NCBI RefSeq assembly: GCF_013179805.1
Contig: NZ_SRRZ01000062.1
Coordinates: 1 to 43,036, forward strand
Reading direction: 5' to 3'
Source of the DNA: Microcoleus asticus IPMA8
GTDB taxonomy: Bacteria > Cyanobacteriota > Cyanobacteriia > Cyanobacteriales > Microcoleaceae
DNA length: 43,036 nucleotides
Below the pieces are notes generated by a model. That model saw nothing but the letters and a program-made list of their open reading frames with translations. It searched no databases and was not told the origin of the DNA. The position numbers and the translations under genes are program-made. Of the stretch, positions 7,509 through 16,123 are shown piece by piece. Numbering within the stretch: the stretch's first letter is position 1; each line of letters opens with the position of its first letter.

Positions 7509-8234
7509 ATGCTTGATACTAACTACTTCGATCCGCGCGACATTCCTATATATTCTATCCCTGAAGCAGCGCAATATCTCAGGCTGCCGAAGGATAGGTT
7601 GCGATCTTGGGTTAAGGGCTGGTCTTCGGAAACAAAAGCGGACAAGCCCTTCTTTGAGCCACTGATTAAGTTACCTCACCCCAACAATTTTGAACTGCTT
7701 CCCCAGTCCAAAACTACACTACTTTCTTTCACAAATTTGGTAGAGGCTCATGTCTTGATTGCCATTTTTAAGGCTACTGGCTTCTCCCGAAAACAACTTA
7801 GCACTGAACTCGACTACATCAACAGTCATCTTTCGACTCCTCAATTATACGGTGGAATTGAGTTTCAAATCGAGGGAATACCTCTTTTGTTTGAGAGATT
7901 CGGACAGAAGCTTGCAGCATCTGACAGGGAAAAGGAAGCAAGACAGATTCTAAAAACTTATTTCGATCGCATTGTACGAGATGAAGCTGGATTACCCCTC
8001 AAACTCTACCCTTTCACGAAGCTACCAGGTGCGGACGAACCTAAAACAGTGATGATTGACCCCAGAATATCATTTGGCCGCCCAGTTTTAGCTGGAACTG
8101 GCATTCCCACAGCTATACTGGCGGAACGTTACAAAGCTGGGGATTCCATCGATGAACTTGCCGAAGACTACAATTGCGATCGGCTCCAAATAGAGGAAGG
8201 TATTCGCTGCGAACTTCCGCTAGTAGCAGTATGA
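7509..8234 (+). CDS. DUF433 antitoxin with N-terminal HTH-like region
   Basis: The N terminus (about residues 14-37, Y-S-I-P-E-A-A-Q-Y-L-R-L-P then R-L-R-S-W-V) resembles a MerR/excisionase-like winged helix. The C-terminal 55 residues form a clear DUF433 domain: I-D-P-R-I-S-F-G-R-P-V-L-A-G-T-G-I-P-T with the following A-E-R-Y-K-A-G-D-S-I-D-E-L-A-E-D-Y helix. DUF433 proteins are antitoxins paired with PIN-like (DUF5615) toxins, and exactly such a gene follows with an ATGA overlap. The antitoxin probably binds its own promoter through the N-terminal part and neutralises the toxin through DUF433. At 241 residues it is the long form; many DUF433 antitoxins are only about 75 residues. Confidence 0.85.
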   Translation: MLDTNYFDPRDIPIYSIPEAAQYLRLPKDRLRSWVKGWSSETKADKPFFEPLIKLPHPNNFELLPQSKTTLLSFTNLVEAHVLIAIFKATGFSRKQLSTELDYINSHLSTPQLYGGIEFQIEGIPLLFERFGQKLAASDREKEARQILKTYFDRIVRDEAGLPLKLYPFTKLPGADEPKTVMIDPRISFGRPVLAGTGIPTAILAERYKAGDSIDELAEDYNCDRLQIEEGIRCELPLVAV

Positions 8235-8647
8235 ATGAGATATTTTTCATAGACAGATGTTTAGGAACGAAACTGGCAGATTCACTACGAAAGGAGGGGG
8301 CTACAGTAGTAATTCACGACGATCATTTTAAGAAGCAAGATATGAAGGATGAGGATTGGCTGAGGATAGTTGGAGAGCACAATTGGGTGGTATTAACAAA
8401 GGACAAGAAAATCGCTAGCCGTCCTTTGGAGTTATTAGCCGTGGCTCAAGGCGATGTACGGCTTTTTGCATTTGTGGGCGGCGATGTTCCTGGAGTTGTA
8501 GTGGCACAAGCTTTTGTAAATGCCTTAGAAAATATGCAACGATTTATTCGGGGGAATCAAGCACCTTTCATCGCTAAGGTGTACCAGTCGGGTTTGGTAA
8601 AGCCCTGCAAGAACCGAAAAGAACTTTTGAAAATGCTCCCTAAGTAA
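8231..8647 (+). CDS. PIN-like (DUF5615-type) toxin
   Basis: The start ATG overlaps the stop of the DUF433 gene (ATGA at 8231-8234), evidence of translational coupling in a toxin-antitoxin operon. The protein (138 aa) opens with an acidic strand, F-F-I-D-R-C-L-G. It then has V-V-I-H-D-D-H-F, E-D-W-L-R-I-V-G and V-V-L-T-K-D-K-K-I-A-S-R-P, the characteristic order of acidic residues (D-D, E-D, T-K-D-K) of PIN-like ribonucleases. It would act as a ribonuclease when free of antitoxin. Length and motif order are complete, so the module appears intact, unlike the antitoxin remnants around 24-26 kb. Confidence 0.82.
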   Translation: MNEIFFIDRCLGTKLADSLRKEGATVVIHDDHFKKQDMKDEDWLRIVGEHNWVVLTKDKKIASRPLELLAVAQGDVRLFAFVGGDVPGVVVAQAFVNALENMQRFIRGNQAPFIAKVYQSGLVKPCKNRKELLKMLPK

Positions 8648-8868
8648 ATCATCCCAAATCAGTCTCCCTTAGTCCAGTTTCCAAACTGTCTACTCCCACC
8701 CAGTCTTTCGAGAGCCTCAAATCCTATCTACAGCGTTTAAATATTTAGTAAAAAGCCCGATCGCACTGTTCACTTATCGAAACTGTCCCTTCTTCTCCTG
8801 ACCGCTTCACTCACGCTATCTATTCTTTAAGTTAATCAACCAAAAGATATATTTGACTTAGAGGCACT

Positions 8869-9150
8869 ATGCAGAAACAAATCATACGTCAAAAAGATAC
8901 TAATGCTTGGATACTTCAGTGCTGGGTTTCTTTTATTGTTGCCCTTTCCGCAACTACTGTAGGTATCATTTATTTACAGGTAGACCCCTGGCAAAAAGCT
9001 TTTATGGGTATGGGTTTAACTTTTTCAGTCGGCTCGTCTTTTACTTTAGCAAAAACCATTCGGGATAACAACGAGGCAACAACATTAACTGCCAGAATCG
9101 ACGAAGCTAGAGTTGAGAAAATTCTCGCTGAGCACCATCCTCTCAAATAA
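8869..9150 (+). CDS. YiaAB two-helix domain membrane protein
   Basis: A 93-residue inner-membrane protein with two predicted membrane helices (about residues 15-36, Q-C-W-V-S-F-I-V-A-L-S-A-T-T-V-G, and 45-63, A-F-M-G-M-G-L-T-F-S-V-G-S-S-F) and the hallmark K-T-I-R-D-N-N-E that follows the second helix in the YiaA/YiaB family. Its role is not established; relatives have been linked to stress responses. It has its own 5' region of 221 bases and ends at a bidirectional terminator shared with the convergent ferredoxin gene. Confidence 0.8.
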   Translation: MQKQIIRQKDTNAWILQCWVSFIVALSATTVGIIYLQVDPWQKAFMGMGLTFSVGSSFTLAKTIRDNNEATTLTARIDEARVEKILAEHHPLK

Positions 9151-9171
9151 ATTTAATTATACAATGTATAT

Positions 9172-9198
9172 AAAAAACAGCCCGGGCGGGCTGTTTTT
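9172..9198 (+). terminator. Bidirectional rho-independent terminator
   Basis: A perfect stem ACAGCCCG / CGGGCTGT with a two-base loop is flanked by A6 on the left and T5 on the right. It therefore works on both strands and separates the YiaAB gene from the convergent ferredoxin gene. Confidence 0.85.
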
Positions 9199-9244
9199 GT
9201 TGTTGGAGCCACAGGTTTCAAGCTGCGGATGGGAATTGGGGATT

Positions 9245-9715
9245 TCAATGGCTACCTTTGAACTTACGATCGCCCAATTTAGCTTTTTTCCGCTGGCGAC
9301 CACGGGCCCGAATCGTCGCATACTCCAGAGGAAAGCCAACGACAGGAATCACCTGATCCTTGCGTTCTTCTTCCAGATTCTTGAGTTCGGTGTAATCAAC
9401 CCAGTGAATGCAATTCACCGGACAAGTGTCGATCGCCTCAGCAATCAACTCTTCAGAATCCCCGTCTTGTCGAACTACGCGCGATCGACCGTAATCCGGC
9501 TCAATATAAAAAGTATTGCGAGCAACGTGAGCGCAGTGCTTGCAGCCAATGCAGGTAATCTCATCAACATAGACACCTTTTTGGCGCAACACGCCGCCCA
9601 ATTCCGGTTCCAAACCAGAGCGATCGGGCGCATCCCGCAAAAAACCTCCCAACTCCGGCTCTAAACCAGAGCGATCGCTTGCTGTATCTATTCCGAGTCC
9701 AGAAAGCTCAGACAT
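9245..9715 (-). CDS. [4Fe-4S] ferredoxin with duplicated N-terminal motif
   Basis: The core has the cluster ligands C55-x2-C58-x2-C61 (C-I-G-C-K-H-C) and C98 in T-C-P-V-N-C-I-H-W, so it binds a single [4Fe-4S] cluster and transfers electrons in the cytoplasm. The 40-residue C-terminal extension (Y-T-E-L-K-N-L-E-E-E-R then a basic R-A-R-G-R-Q-R-K-K-A-K) is characteristic of the cyanobacterial/plastid form. The N terminus carries D-R-S-G-L-E-P-E-L-G-G-x-L-R twice (about residues 14-27 and 31-44), a 51-bp in-frame tandem duplication also visible in the DNA. It ends a minus-strand cluster with Ycf35 and the DUF2997 protein, a conserved neighbourhood in cyanobacteria. Confidence 0.9.
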   Translation of the reverse strand: MSELSGLGIDTASDRSGLEPELGGFLRDAPDRSGLEPELGGVLRQKGVYVDEITCIGCKHCAHVARNTFYIEPDYGRSRVVRQDGDSEELIAEAIDTCPVNCIHWVDYTELKNLEEERKDQVIPVVGFPLEYATIRARGRQRKKAKLGDRKFKGSH

Positions 9716-9737
9716 TTAGACCCCCACAATAGTAAAT

Positions 9738-9757
9738 AAGTCCGCGGAGGCGGACTT
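9738..9757 (+). repeat. Short palindromic repeat AAGTCCGC/GCGGACTT
   Basis: AAGTCCGC and GCGGACTT form an 8-bp stem with a four-base loop in the 77 bases between the ferredoxin and Ycf35 genes. It matches the second dyad of the repeat at 6196-6245. Confidence 0.5.
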
Positions 9758-9792
9758 TGATGAGATAAGATTGCAAAAATCTCGCAAAATTA

Positions 9793-10179
9793 TTAAGCGC
9801 ACCAGCGCTGTACCACCAAGCGGAGCGAACCGTCTTGATTTTGCTTTTGCTCAGAAATTTGGAAACCCTGCTTAGCGCTTTCATTCACCACAGTATGGTA
9901 AGCGTAGCGCTGAGTCACCTTATTCAGAAAACGGTCTACAGACCAAGCTTGCTGCCAAAACTGCAAGTCAGCCACCAATTCATACTCAGTCCCGTTCCAG
10001 CTAAAACCGAGGTCGTAGCCGTTTTCTTGCTCAATAACCACCTCAGCGGTGCTGGTTAGGCCGCGATAGCCGCGCACCTCAGTCGGGCCCGACTTCCAGT
10101 CGATACCCAAGTCAGTTAAAGCAGCTTCCAAAGAATTCAAATTGCGGATCTGGGTCTTAATTTGGCTAAAGTGTGACAT
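9793..10179 (-). CDS. ycf35: Ycf35 (DUF1257) protein
   Basis: The protein is full length at 128 residues and shows the DUF1257/Ycf35 pattern: start M-S-H-F-S-Q-I-K-T, the middle G-Y-R-G and Y-D-L-G-F-S-W-N-G-T-E-Y-E-L-V-A-D, and the end W-S-V-D-R-F-L-N-K-V-T-Q-R-Y-A-Y. Ycf35 is encoded in some algal plastid genomes and in cyanobacteria; its biochemical role is not known. It lies between the DUF2997 gene (40 bases upstream) and the ferredoxin gene (77 bases downstream) on the same strand. This grouping suggests a shared, possibly redox-related task (inference). Confidence 0.92.
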   Translation of the reverse strand: MSHFSQIKTQIRNLNSLEAALTDLGIDWKSGPTEVRGYRGLTSTAEVVIEQENGYDLGFSWNGTEYELVADLQFWQQAWSVDRFLNKVTQRYAYHTVVNESAKQGFQISEQKQNQDGSLRLVVQRWCA

Positions 10180-10219
10180 GGTGATTCCAAAAAAATTTAA
10201 GTGAACTCAACAAAAAAAA

Positions 10220-10429
10220 TTACCAATCGCTAAAAGCCACTTGGGCCGTCGCTTCGGCTGACTGATGCAGCGCTTGCGTGAAATATTCCGATGTTGACTC
10301 TTGATGAAGCACCACGCCGAGCTGAGCTTCAATTGCAGCCGTTACCTCAGCGCAGGAAGCACCGACAATGCCGGTGACTGTTTCCTGTACGCGGCCATCT
10401 GGATAGATCACAAACTCTAGTGTTTCCAT
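10220..10429 (-). CDS. DUF2997 family protein
   Basis: A 69-residue protein starting M-E-T-L-E-F-V-I-Y-P-D-G-R-V, the hallmark of DUF2997, followed by G-x-x-G-x-x-C and a helical segment. I use the ATG at 10429; a longer frame from 10480 adds 17 residues not seen in this small family. It precedes ycf35 by 40 bases on the same strand, as in many cyanobacteria. The function is unknown. Cys33 (A-S-C) is the only Cys of the core. Confidence 0.82.
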   Translation of the reverse strand: METLEFVIYPDGRVQETVTGIVGASCAEVTAAIEAQLGVVLHQESTSEYFTQALHQSAEATAQVAFSDW

Positions 10430-11000
10430 AATCCGGGCTGACTGAATAGGAATAGTGAGATCAGACACCGACACCAGCAAGCCAGGGACGATGCCTCCTG
10501 AAGTAGCTTCTTGAGAGTTGGCTGACTGACAAAGCGCTATATCAATTTTGACTAATTGATAGGTTTTGAGTCACAACTTAACAGAAGTTATTAATAGGTA
10601 GAAGCAATACATCAGTTGTATGTAAAGTTTCGCGTAGATCGTGACATCAGTCAAGTCATACATGAGTGGCGAATATTAGCAACTGCTATTGGGGATCGAT
10701 CGTCGGCGAGGGAGGATGGATCTCGAGATAGTAGGCCTAGGGTAAGGTGCCGTGTGCTTCGCCCTACAGGTAGTAAGCTGTTGGGCATCTAAATTTTATT
10801 TTTCGGGCGGGCGGGACACCCCACAAGAATTCTATCGAAAGTGACGGTAAAACTTAGATGCCTCTGGGCTTATCTTTGCGTAAGTTTTGTAAACGTAAAA
10901 TACGATCGCGCTTTAGATACCAACTTCTTAAAAAAGTCGGGGTTCTGGGTCTTCTGTTTTTTCGGCGGAATTACTTATCAATTATTTATAATTAATAATC
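10430..11000. other. Gene-free stretch with two dispersed repeats
   Basis: I see no coding potential here. It holds an inverted repeat at 10784-10862 (GGCATCTAAATTTTA / TAAAACTTAGATGCC around a GGGCGGGCGGG core), which looks like a small non-autonomous mobile element. It also holds a copy of the hairpin family at 10912-10950 (ACTTCTTAAAAAAGTCGGGG), related to 7398-7430. GGGGATCGATCGTCGGCGAG near 10691 is GATCGATCG-rich but unassigned. The promoter of the DUF2997 cluster should lie at the left end. Confidence 0.5.
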
Positions 11001-11003
11001 AGG

Positions 11004-12041
11004 GCTTATCAAAATTTTGAGTCTAAAATCGATCGAATTACGCAGGATTATCTAAGCAAGAGAGAAAACCTGGCTTTAACGATCGGAGTAGTTGACCAAG
11101 GACATCATTACATCAAAGGATTTGGCAAGCTCAGCAACACCGATCCTGCTGTTCCTAATGCTGGTACAATTTACGAAATCGGTTCCGTGACTGAAGTATT
11201 TACACTAACATTTCTGGCTAAATTAGTGAATGATGGTAATGTCGAGCTAGACGCTCCGATTCGTCTCTATTTGCCCGTAGAAGTCATCAATCAGTTAAAT
11301 CCTGCCGTCCAATCCATCACGCTGCAACAGTTAGCAACCCATACCTCTGGACTGCCGCGTTTGCCCGACCGTTTCCTTGCAGAAATCAAAAATTATAGCA
11401 ATCCTTACCTTCACTACACGGCGCAGGAAATGTATGCCGATCTAGCAGAAATCACGCTGCTGAGCGAACCCGGTCAAAGCTACGAATACTCTAACTTGGG
11501 CATAGGCTTGTTAGGACATTTGTTAAGCCTAAAAACTTCCCAAGCTTATGAAAAATTAGTGACAGAAATCATTTGCCAGCCGCTGGGCATGACAGATACG
11601 GCGATTCATCTGACACCGCAACAGCAGCAGTGCCTTGCACCCGGTCATTCACCCGATGGAATGCTGACTTCAAAGTGGGATTTTGAGGTGATGCCAGCAA
11701 GAGCGTTTCGTTCGACATCTGAGAATTTGTTGAAGTTCCTGCAAGCTAATCTCAGTACAGCGAATACCCAAATGGCTGCGATTTTCGCGCGATCGCAATC
11801 ACAATATTTTGAGGGTACTAAAACTTTCAGTATGGGCTTAAATTGGCTGATTTCGACCCTGCCGAATGAGCAAGTATTGTATTGGCATAACAGTCTTAGT
11901 GGCTAGACGAGCTTCATTGGTTTTGACAAAAGCGAGCAAATAGGAGTAGCTATCCTCTCGAATTACGGTGATGCAGCAAATGATGATTTATCGGTGGCTG
12001 AAATGGGAATAACGATATTAATGGAACTAGCTTCGCAGTAG
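11004..12041 (+). pseudogene. Decayed serine beta-lactamase-family hydrolase
   Basis: The reading frame encodes a class C beta-lactamase/PBP-type hydrolase: R-E-N-L-A-L-T-I-G-V-V, I-Y-E-I-G-S-V-T-E, H-T-S-G-L-P-R-L, Y-E-Y-S-N-L-G (the Y-x-N motif) and Y-W-H-N. Three lesions make it dead. No ATG/GTG/TTG start exists between the in-frame stop at 10989 and the conserved N-terminal region. The S-x-x-K nucleophile motif reads S-V-T-E (codon GAA at 11193), so the catalytic Lys is lost. An in-frame TAG at 11904-11906 interrupts the family motif right after W-H-N-S-L-S-G, and the frame continues as T-S-F-I-G-F-D-K-S-E-Q-I-G-V to the true end at 12041. Only the interior from a GTG at 11187 to 11906 is open. 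Confidence 0.8.
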
Positions 12042-12058
12042 CGCCAGCTAATACATCC

Positions 12059-12148
12059 AGGACTTATGCAAAAAATAGTTGAATGCGTTATGGTAGGGGT
12101 TAAGGTGCGTAATACACACCCTACAGTATTAGTTTGTGAGTAAGTCCT
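12059..12148. mobile_element. MITE-like element, about 90 bp
   Basis: The ends AGGACTTATGCA (12059-12070) and TGAGTAAGTCCT (12137-12148) are imperfect inverted repeats. The inside has GGTAGGGGTT...CACACCCTACAG, another dyad. No coding capacity. A solitary GACTTATGCAA end occurs again at 28431, upstream of ftsW. The class of element is inferred from its structure. Confidence 0.5.
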
Positions 12149-12234
12149 ACTACCATAAAATCCTAATTACTATTCTCTAAGATCAAGAGTATTCAAATTG
12201 ATTGATAATTGTTGCCGAAACCGTAACCCTTATT

Positions 12235-13527
12235 TTAAGCAACCTGTGCCATGACCTGTCGCACTGGAATCTTTACGATAAACTCAGTGCCCTTGTCCAG
12301 AGTGGAATCACACTCAATCTTGCCACCGTGTTTTTCAGTGACGATTTGATGACTGATCGACAGTCCCAAACCAATGCCTTTGCCCACGGGTTTGGTGGTG
12401 AAGAACGGATCGAATAGTTTAGAGCGAATGAGTTCCGGGATACCGGCTCCATTATCGGCAATGCTAATCGCGATCGAGTTAGCACTACCGATCGAGGTGC
12501 TGATGGTAATGGTAGGTTGTTGGTTATCCCTGACACCAGATGTCTGCAAGGCATCGATCGCATTACTGAGGATATTCATGAATACCTGGTTGAGTTGACT
12601 AGGGTGGCATTCGACCTCCGGTAATTGCCCGTAATTTTTGATGACTTCGATGGCCGGAAAATCGGGTCTGGCTTTCAGACGGTGTTGCAAAATCAACAGA
12701 GTGCTGTCGATACCGGCATGAATATCAACGGGTTTGCAGTCCGCTTCATCAAGGCGGGAGAAGTTGCGCAGGGAGAGCACCAGTTGGCCAATCCGATCGC
12801 TCCCGATTTTCATCGAACCCAGCATCTTCCGCAAATCCTCTTGCAAAAATTCCAGCTCCAGGTATTCTGCCCGCTCTCGGATTTCTGCTACCGGATTGGG
12901 ATAGTGCTTCTGGTACAGTTGCACCAACTCCAGCAGATCCTGAGTGTATTGTTTGACATAGTTCAGGTTGCCTTGAATGAAATTCACCGGGTTGTTGATT
13001 TCGTGTGCCACTCCCGCCACCAATTGGGCTAGGGCAGACATTTTTTCACCTTGCACTAGATGCACTTGGGCTTGCTTGAAACTTTCTAAGGCTTGGTTGA
13101 GTTCGTTGGTGCGCTGTTCCATGATCCGGGTGGCATTCCGCAGTTGGAGATGCACCCGAATCCGTGCCAAGACTTCTTCATGCTGAATCGGCTTGGTGAT
13201 GTAGTCCACCGCACCCAGGCTCAGCCCTTTGACCTGATCCACCGAGTCGGAGAGGGCGGTCATGAAAATAACTGGAATATCGCGAGTGGCGGGATTAGCT
13301 TTGAGCCGCTGACAGGTTTCAAAGCCATCGATCCCTGGCATCATCACATCCAGCAAAATCAAATTGGGCTCAGACAATTGCACTCGTTGCAGGGCAGTTT
13401 CACCATTTTTGGCGATCGCCACCCGGTAGCCCTGTTCGCTCAACAAATCAAACAATACTTGCAGATTGGTTGGGGTATCATCTACGACTAAGATCGTGTT
13501 TTCTTGAGATATAGAATAGACTGACAT
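12235..13527 (-). CDS. Receiver-histidine kinase (REC-HisKA-HATPase)
   Basis: I use the ATG at 13527 (430 aa) because AGGAG lies 7 bases upstream; the longer frame from 13566 has no such site. Order of domains: receiver (V-V-D-D acidic pair, phospho-acceptor D60 in L-L-D-V-M-M-P-G, K in T-K-P), a short coiled coil, the kinase H box G-V-A-H-E-I-N-N-P with H175, then the HATPase domain with N, G1 (D-N-G-A-G-I-P), F (F-F-T-T-K) and G2 (G-I-G-L-G-L-S-I) boxes. The coiled-coil/H-box type (H-E-I-N-N-P) is common in cyanobacteria. It is the last gene of a minus-strand operon behind the hybrid kinase (58 bases between them) and likely receives phosphate from it on its receiver. No DNA-binding output is present, so the final target is unknown. 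Confidence 0.92.
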   Translation of the reverse strand: MSVYSISQENTILVVDDTPTNLQVLFDLLSEQGYRVAIAKNGETALQRVQLSEPNLILLDVMMPGIDGFETCQRLKANPATRDIPVIFMTALSDSVDQVKGLSLGAVDYITKPIQHEEVLARIRVHLQLRNATRIMEQRTNELNQALESFKQAQVHLVQGEKMSALAQLVAGVAHEINNPVNFIQGNLNYVKQYTQDLLELVQLYQKHYPNPVAEIRERAEYLELEFLQEDLRKMLGSMKIGSDRIGQLVLSLRNFSRLDEADCKPVDIHAGIDSTLLILQHRLKARPDFPAIEVIKNYGQLPEVECHPSQLNQVFMNILSNAIDALQTSGVRDNQQPTITISTSIGSANSIAISIADNGAGIPELIRSKLFDPFFTTKPVGKGIGLGLSISHQIVTEKHGGKIECDSTLDKGTEFIVKIPVRQVMAQVA

Positions 13528-13585
13528 CAGCAAACTCCTAAATATATTGAAGGGATGAATAGCCAATGGTAGATCGATAAAGTGG

Positions 13586-16096
13586 CTAAACCCGTGGCTC
13601 GATTAGATGCAGAATGCCTTCCTCATCAAACTGTTGACTCAGTTCTAGAACTCTGTTCGCAAAGGCAATATATTCCGGCGCTAATTTCTTCAAGCGATGG
13701 GCTTCCTGCTGGATATCGGTCATAAAACCACCCTGAGCCGCAGCATAAAGGGTTGCCAGTTCTGCAGCAGGCGGTATTATGATGCTAACCTCATCGGTGT
13801 TGCTGACAGCGGGTTGAGTCGCCTCTGTTTCGGTTTCGTAAATCCACTGCAATTCTAGATATCGCTGCAATTCGGCAAGCAACCCAGTAAACTCGATCGG
13901 TTTGGGGAAGAAGCTATTGCAGCCTGCATCCAGACTTTCCTGTACATCCACCTGAGACAGAGTAGCAGGGGAGGCAATGATGGGAGTTTGGGCAAAGTCT
14001 GGCAGTTGTCGCAGGCGACGGGTCATTTCTAAGCCATCCATAATCGCCATATGTACATCGGTAATAATCAAGTCGGGTCGAGTCTGGATAGTGGTATCAA
14101 AACCTGCCTGCCCATTATCAGCTTCCGTCAGCTTAAAGCCCAGCGGTTCCAACATATTCACTGCCACAAGACGGTTTTCTTCGCGATCGTCAATGACCAG
14201 AATTTTGCGTCGTTCGCCCTGATAGCCAATAACCTTGTGGTTGGCGATCGCATTTTGTGTTGTCCAATCCGATGCTGGAAGCAACTCGATCTCAAACCAG
14301 AAACTGCTGCCCTGGCCCATTACACTCTCGACGTGAATTTCGCTGTCCATCTTCTGAATGATTTGTTGACCGATCGCAAGTCCTAGTCCAGTGCCTTCGA
14401 TGTTGCGATCGCGTTTCCCTGCCTGCTCAAAGGGTAAGAAAATCGTGGATAGTTTTTCTGGGGCAATGCCAATGCCAGTGTCTTTAATTTGGAAGCGAAT
14501 TCTTGAAAGTTTTGAGTTTTGAGTTTTGAGTTCTGAATTTGAGTCTTCTGAGTCCACCGCTTCTACCCGAAACGTGACGGTGCCAAAATCGGTAAATTTG
14601 ACCGCATTGCTGAGCAGGTTGAGCAACACTTGCCGCAGGCGTTTGTCGTCAGCATGGACGGCAGTGGGAAGGTTGCTGGCGGGCTGGTAATGAAACTCCA
14701 CGCCTTTTTGTAATGCCTTGACGCGACAAATATCCACAGTAGAAGAGAGGAAGTTAGCCAGATGGAAATCCTGGGGATAGAGTTCCATCTTTTGCACTTC
14801 CAGCTTGGACAGATCCAGAATGTCGTTGATCAGGGTGAGTAAATGGGAACCGCATTGATAAATCACCCCCAATCCTTTCATCTGTTTGGCGGTGGTGGCG
14901 GGGTCGCGCTGGAGGATTTGGGTATAGCCGAGGATGCCGTTGAGGGGGGTGCGGAGTTCGTGGTTCATGTTGGCAAGAAACTCGCTCTTGGTGCGGTTGG
15001 CGGCTTCGGCTGCTTCTTTTGCCCGCAATATCTCTAGTTCTACGGACTTGCGATCGCTAATATCGCGGCACACAGCAACTCCCCCTTTCAATGCACCGCT
15101 GGCATCTCTCAGAGGTCTGCTACTAGCTGTCAGCCAGAAGCCCTTTGGGGCATGGCGATGACGAGTAAAGATTTCGATATTGTCTACCTGCTCACCCCGA
15201 AGGGCCCGCACTAAGGGAATTTGCTCTGTTGGAAGCGGAGTTACCCCATCGGATAGAAACAGTCCATACTGCTCCGACCATTCTTCCGGCTGGCTGTCGG
15301 GTATTTTGCCAAACATCTGCTCGGCAGCGGGGTTAAACACCAGGAATCGACCGTTTTCATCGAGAACGAGCACGCCATCGCTCATGCTGTTGAGGATTAG
15401 TTGCAATAGGCCAGTCTGGTTTTGAAACGTCTGGTTACTTTGCTGAAGGTCGGTTTCGGCTTGATTCCGCTTCAGGATTTCACTGCAAATCAGGCGGTAA
15501 GTCCACAGAATAATTCCTAGGTTGAGGCCGATGCCCACCAGAAATGCCATCATTGCCTCAACGGTTGTGCGGGTGGCAGCTTGCTGTTTCTGCCGCCACC
15601 CTACGATTTCGATCGCTTCGATCGGCTGGGTCAGCAGCGTAATCTCGTCGAGCAGTCGTGGGGGGGTGCGATCGATCGCCGCCGCCAGCCCTTTCGTGTC
15701 CCGGAGTTCCACGCCCTGCCGGAGTTCTCCCAGGCGGCGCAGGATAAATTCTTCCAGGCGCTTGGTAGCTGCCTGTTGGCCGGGATCGTTCTCTAGCAAG
15801 GTTTGCAATTGTCGCAATTCTTGATCGACATCGATCGTCCGAAGCGCAAATTTCCTGAAGTCATTTTTGTTTTGCGCGAGCAGGTATTGCCGCTGGATCT
15901 TTTCAGCATCCTGAAATGCACTGGTCAACGCTTCCAAACTATTGAGCGCTTTTAGATGTTGGGCGATCTGGCGGTTAGTTTCTAAGGTGCGGTTAGCGCT
16001 CCAAAATGCGATTCCACTCACTGCTAATGCCAGGAAAGTGGCTGCTCCCAGGCTCCCGGCAACGGTTTTGAGAAAGTTAGAGGGTTGTTTCATCAT
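13586..16096 (-). CDS. CHASE3-PAS hybrid histidine kinase
   Basis: 836 residues. A membrane helix (about 14-33) and a second at about 181-199 bracket a periplasmic CHASE3-like helical sensor. Then come a PAS domain (about 228-345, I-L-N-S-M-S-D-G-V-L-V-L-D), HisKA with phospho-acceptor H379 (N-H-E-L-R-T-P), HATPase (N-A-V-K, D-T-G-I-G-I, G-T-G-L-G-L-A-I), a receiver with D680 (I-I-T-D-V-H-M) and a C-terminal helical tail (about 765-836) resembling the tails of such hybrids. The GC-rich gene has an odd in-frame heptamer-repeat insertion at residues about 516-530 within the HATPase domain. It lies 27 bases downstream of the ModA-like gene, pointing to a periplasmic ligand-sensing unit. Confidence 0.92.
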   Translation of the reverse strand: MMKQPSNFLKTVAGSLGAATFLALAVSGIAFWSANRTLETNRQIAQHLKALNSLEALTSAFQDAEKIQRQYLLAQNKNDFRKFALRTIDVDQELRQLQTLLENDPGQQAATKRLEEFILRRLGELRQGVELRDTKGLAAAIDRTPPRLLDEITLLTQPIEAIEIVGWRQKQQAATRTTVEAMMAFLVGIGLNLGIILWTYRLICSEILKRNQAETDLQQSNQTFQNQTGLLQLILNSMSDGVLVLDENGRFLVFNPAAEQMFGKIPDSQPEEWSEQYGLFLSDGVTPLPTEQIPLVRALRGEQVDNIEIFTRHRHAPKGFWLTASSRPLRDASGALKGGVAVCRDISDRKSVELEILRAKEAAEAANRTKSEFLANMNHELRTPLNGILGYTQILQRDPATTAKQMKGLGVIYQCGSHLLTLINDILDLSKLEVQKMELYPQDFHLANFLSSTVDICRVKALQKGVEFHYQPASNLPTAVHADDKRLRQVLLNLLSNAVKFTDFGTVTFRVEAVDSEDSNSELKTQNSKLSRIRFQIKDTGIGIAPEKLSTIFLPFEQAGKRDRNIEGTGLGLAIGQQIIQKMDSEIHVESVMGQGSSFWFEIELLPASDWTTQNAIANHKVIGYQGERRKILVIDDREENRLVAVNMLEPLGFKLTEADNGQAGFDTTIQTRPDLIITDVHMAIMDGLEMTRRLRQLPDFAQTPIIASPATLSQVDVQESLDAGCNSFFPKPIEFTGLLAELQRYLELQWIYETETEATQPAVSNTDEVSIIIPPAAELATLYAAAQGGFMTDIQQEAHRLKKLAPEYIAFANRVLELSQQFDEEGILHLIEPRV
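14504..14543. repeat. AGTTTTG heptamer repeat inside the hybrid kinase gene
   Basis: The plus strand reads AGTTTTG three times and then AGTTCTG; on the coding strand this gives the in-frame peptide S-E-L-K-T-Q-N-S-K-L-S. The array resembles intergenic heptamer arrays of these genomes and looks like a repeat that has invaded, or expanded in, a loop of the HATPase domain without breaking the frame. Confidence 0.6.
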
Positions 16097-16123
16097 GTCT
16101 GTCTCGTGCTTAGTTTCGTCGAT

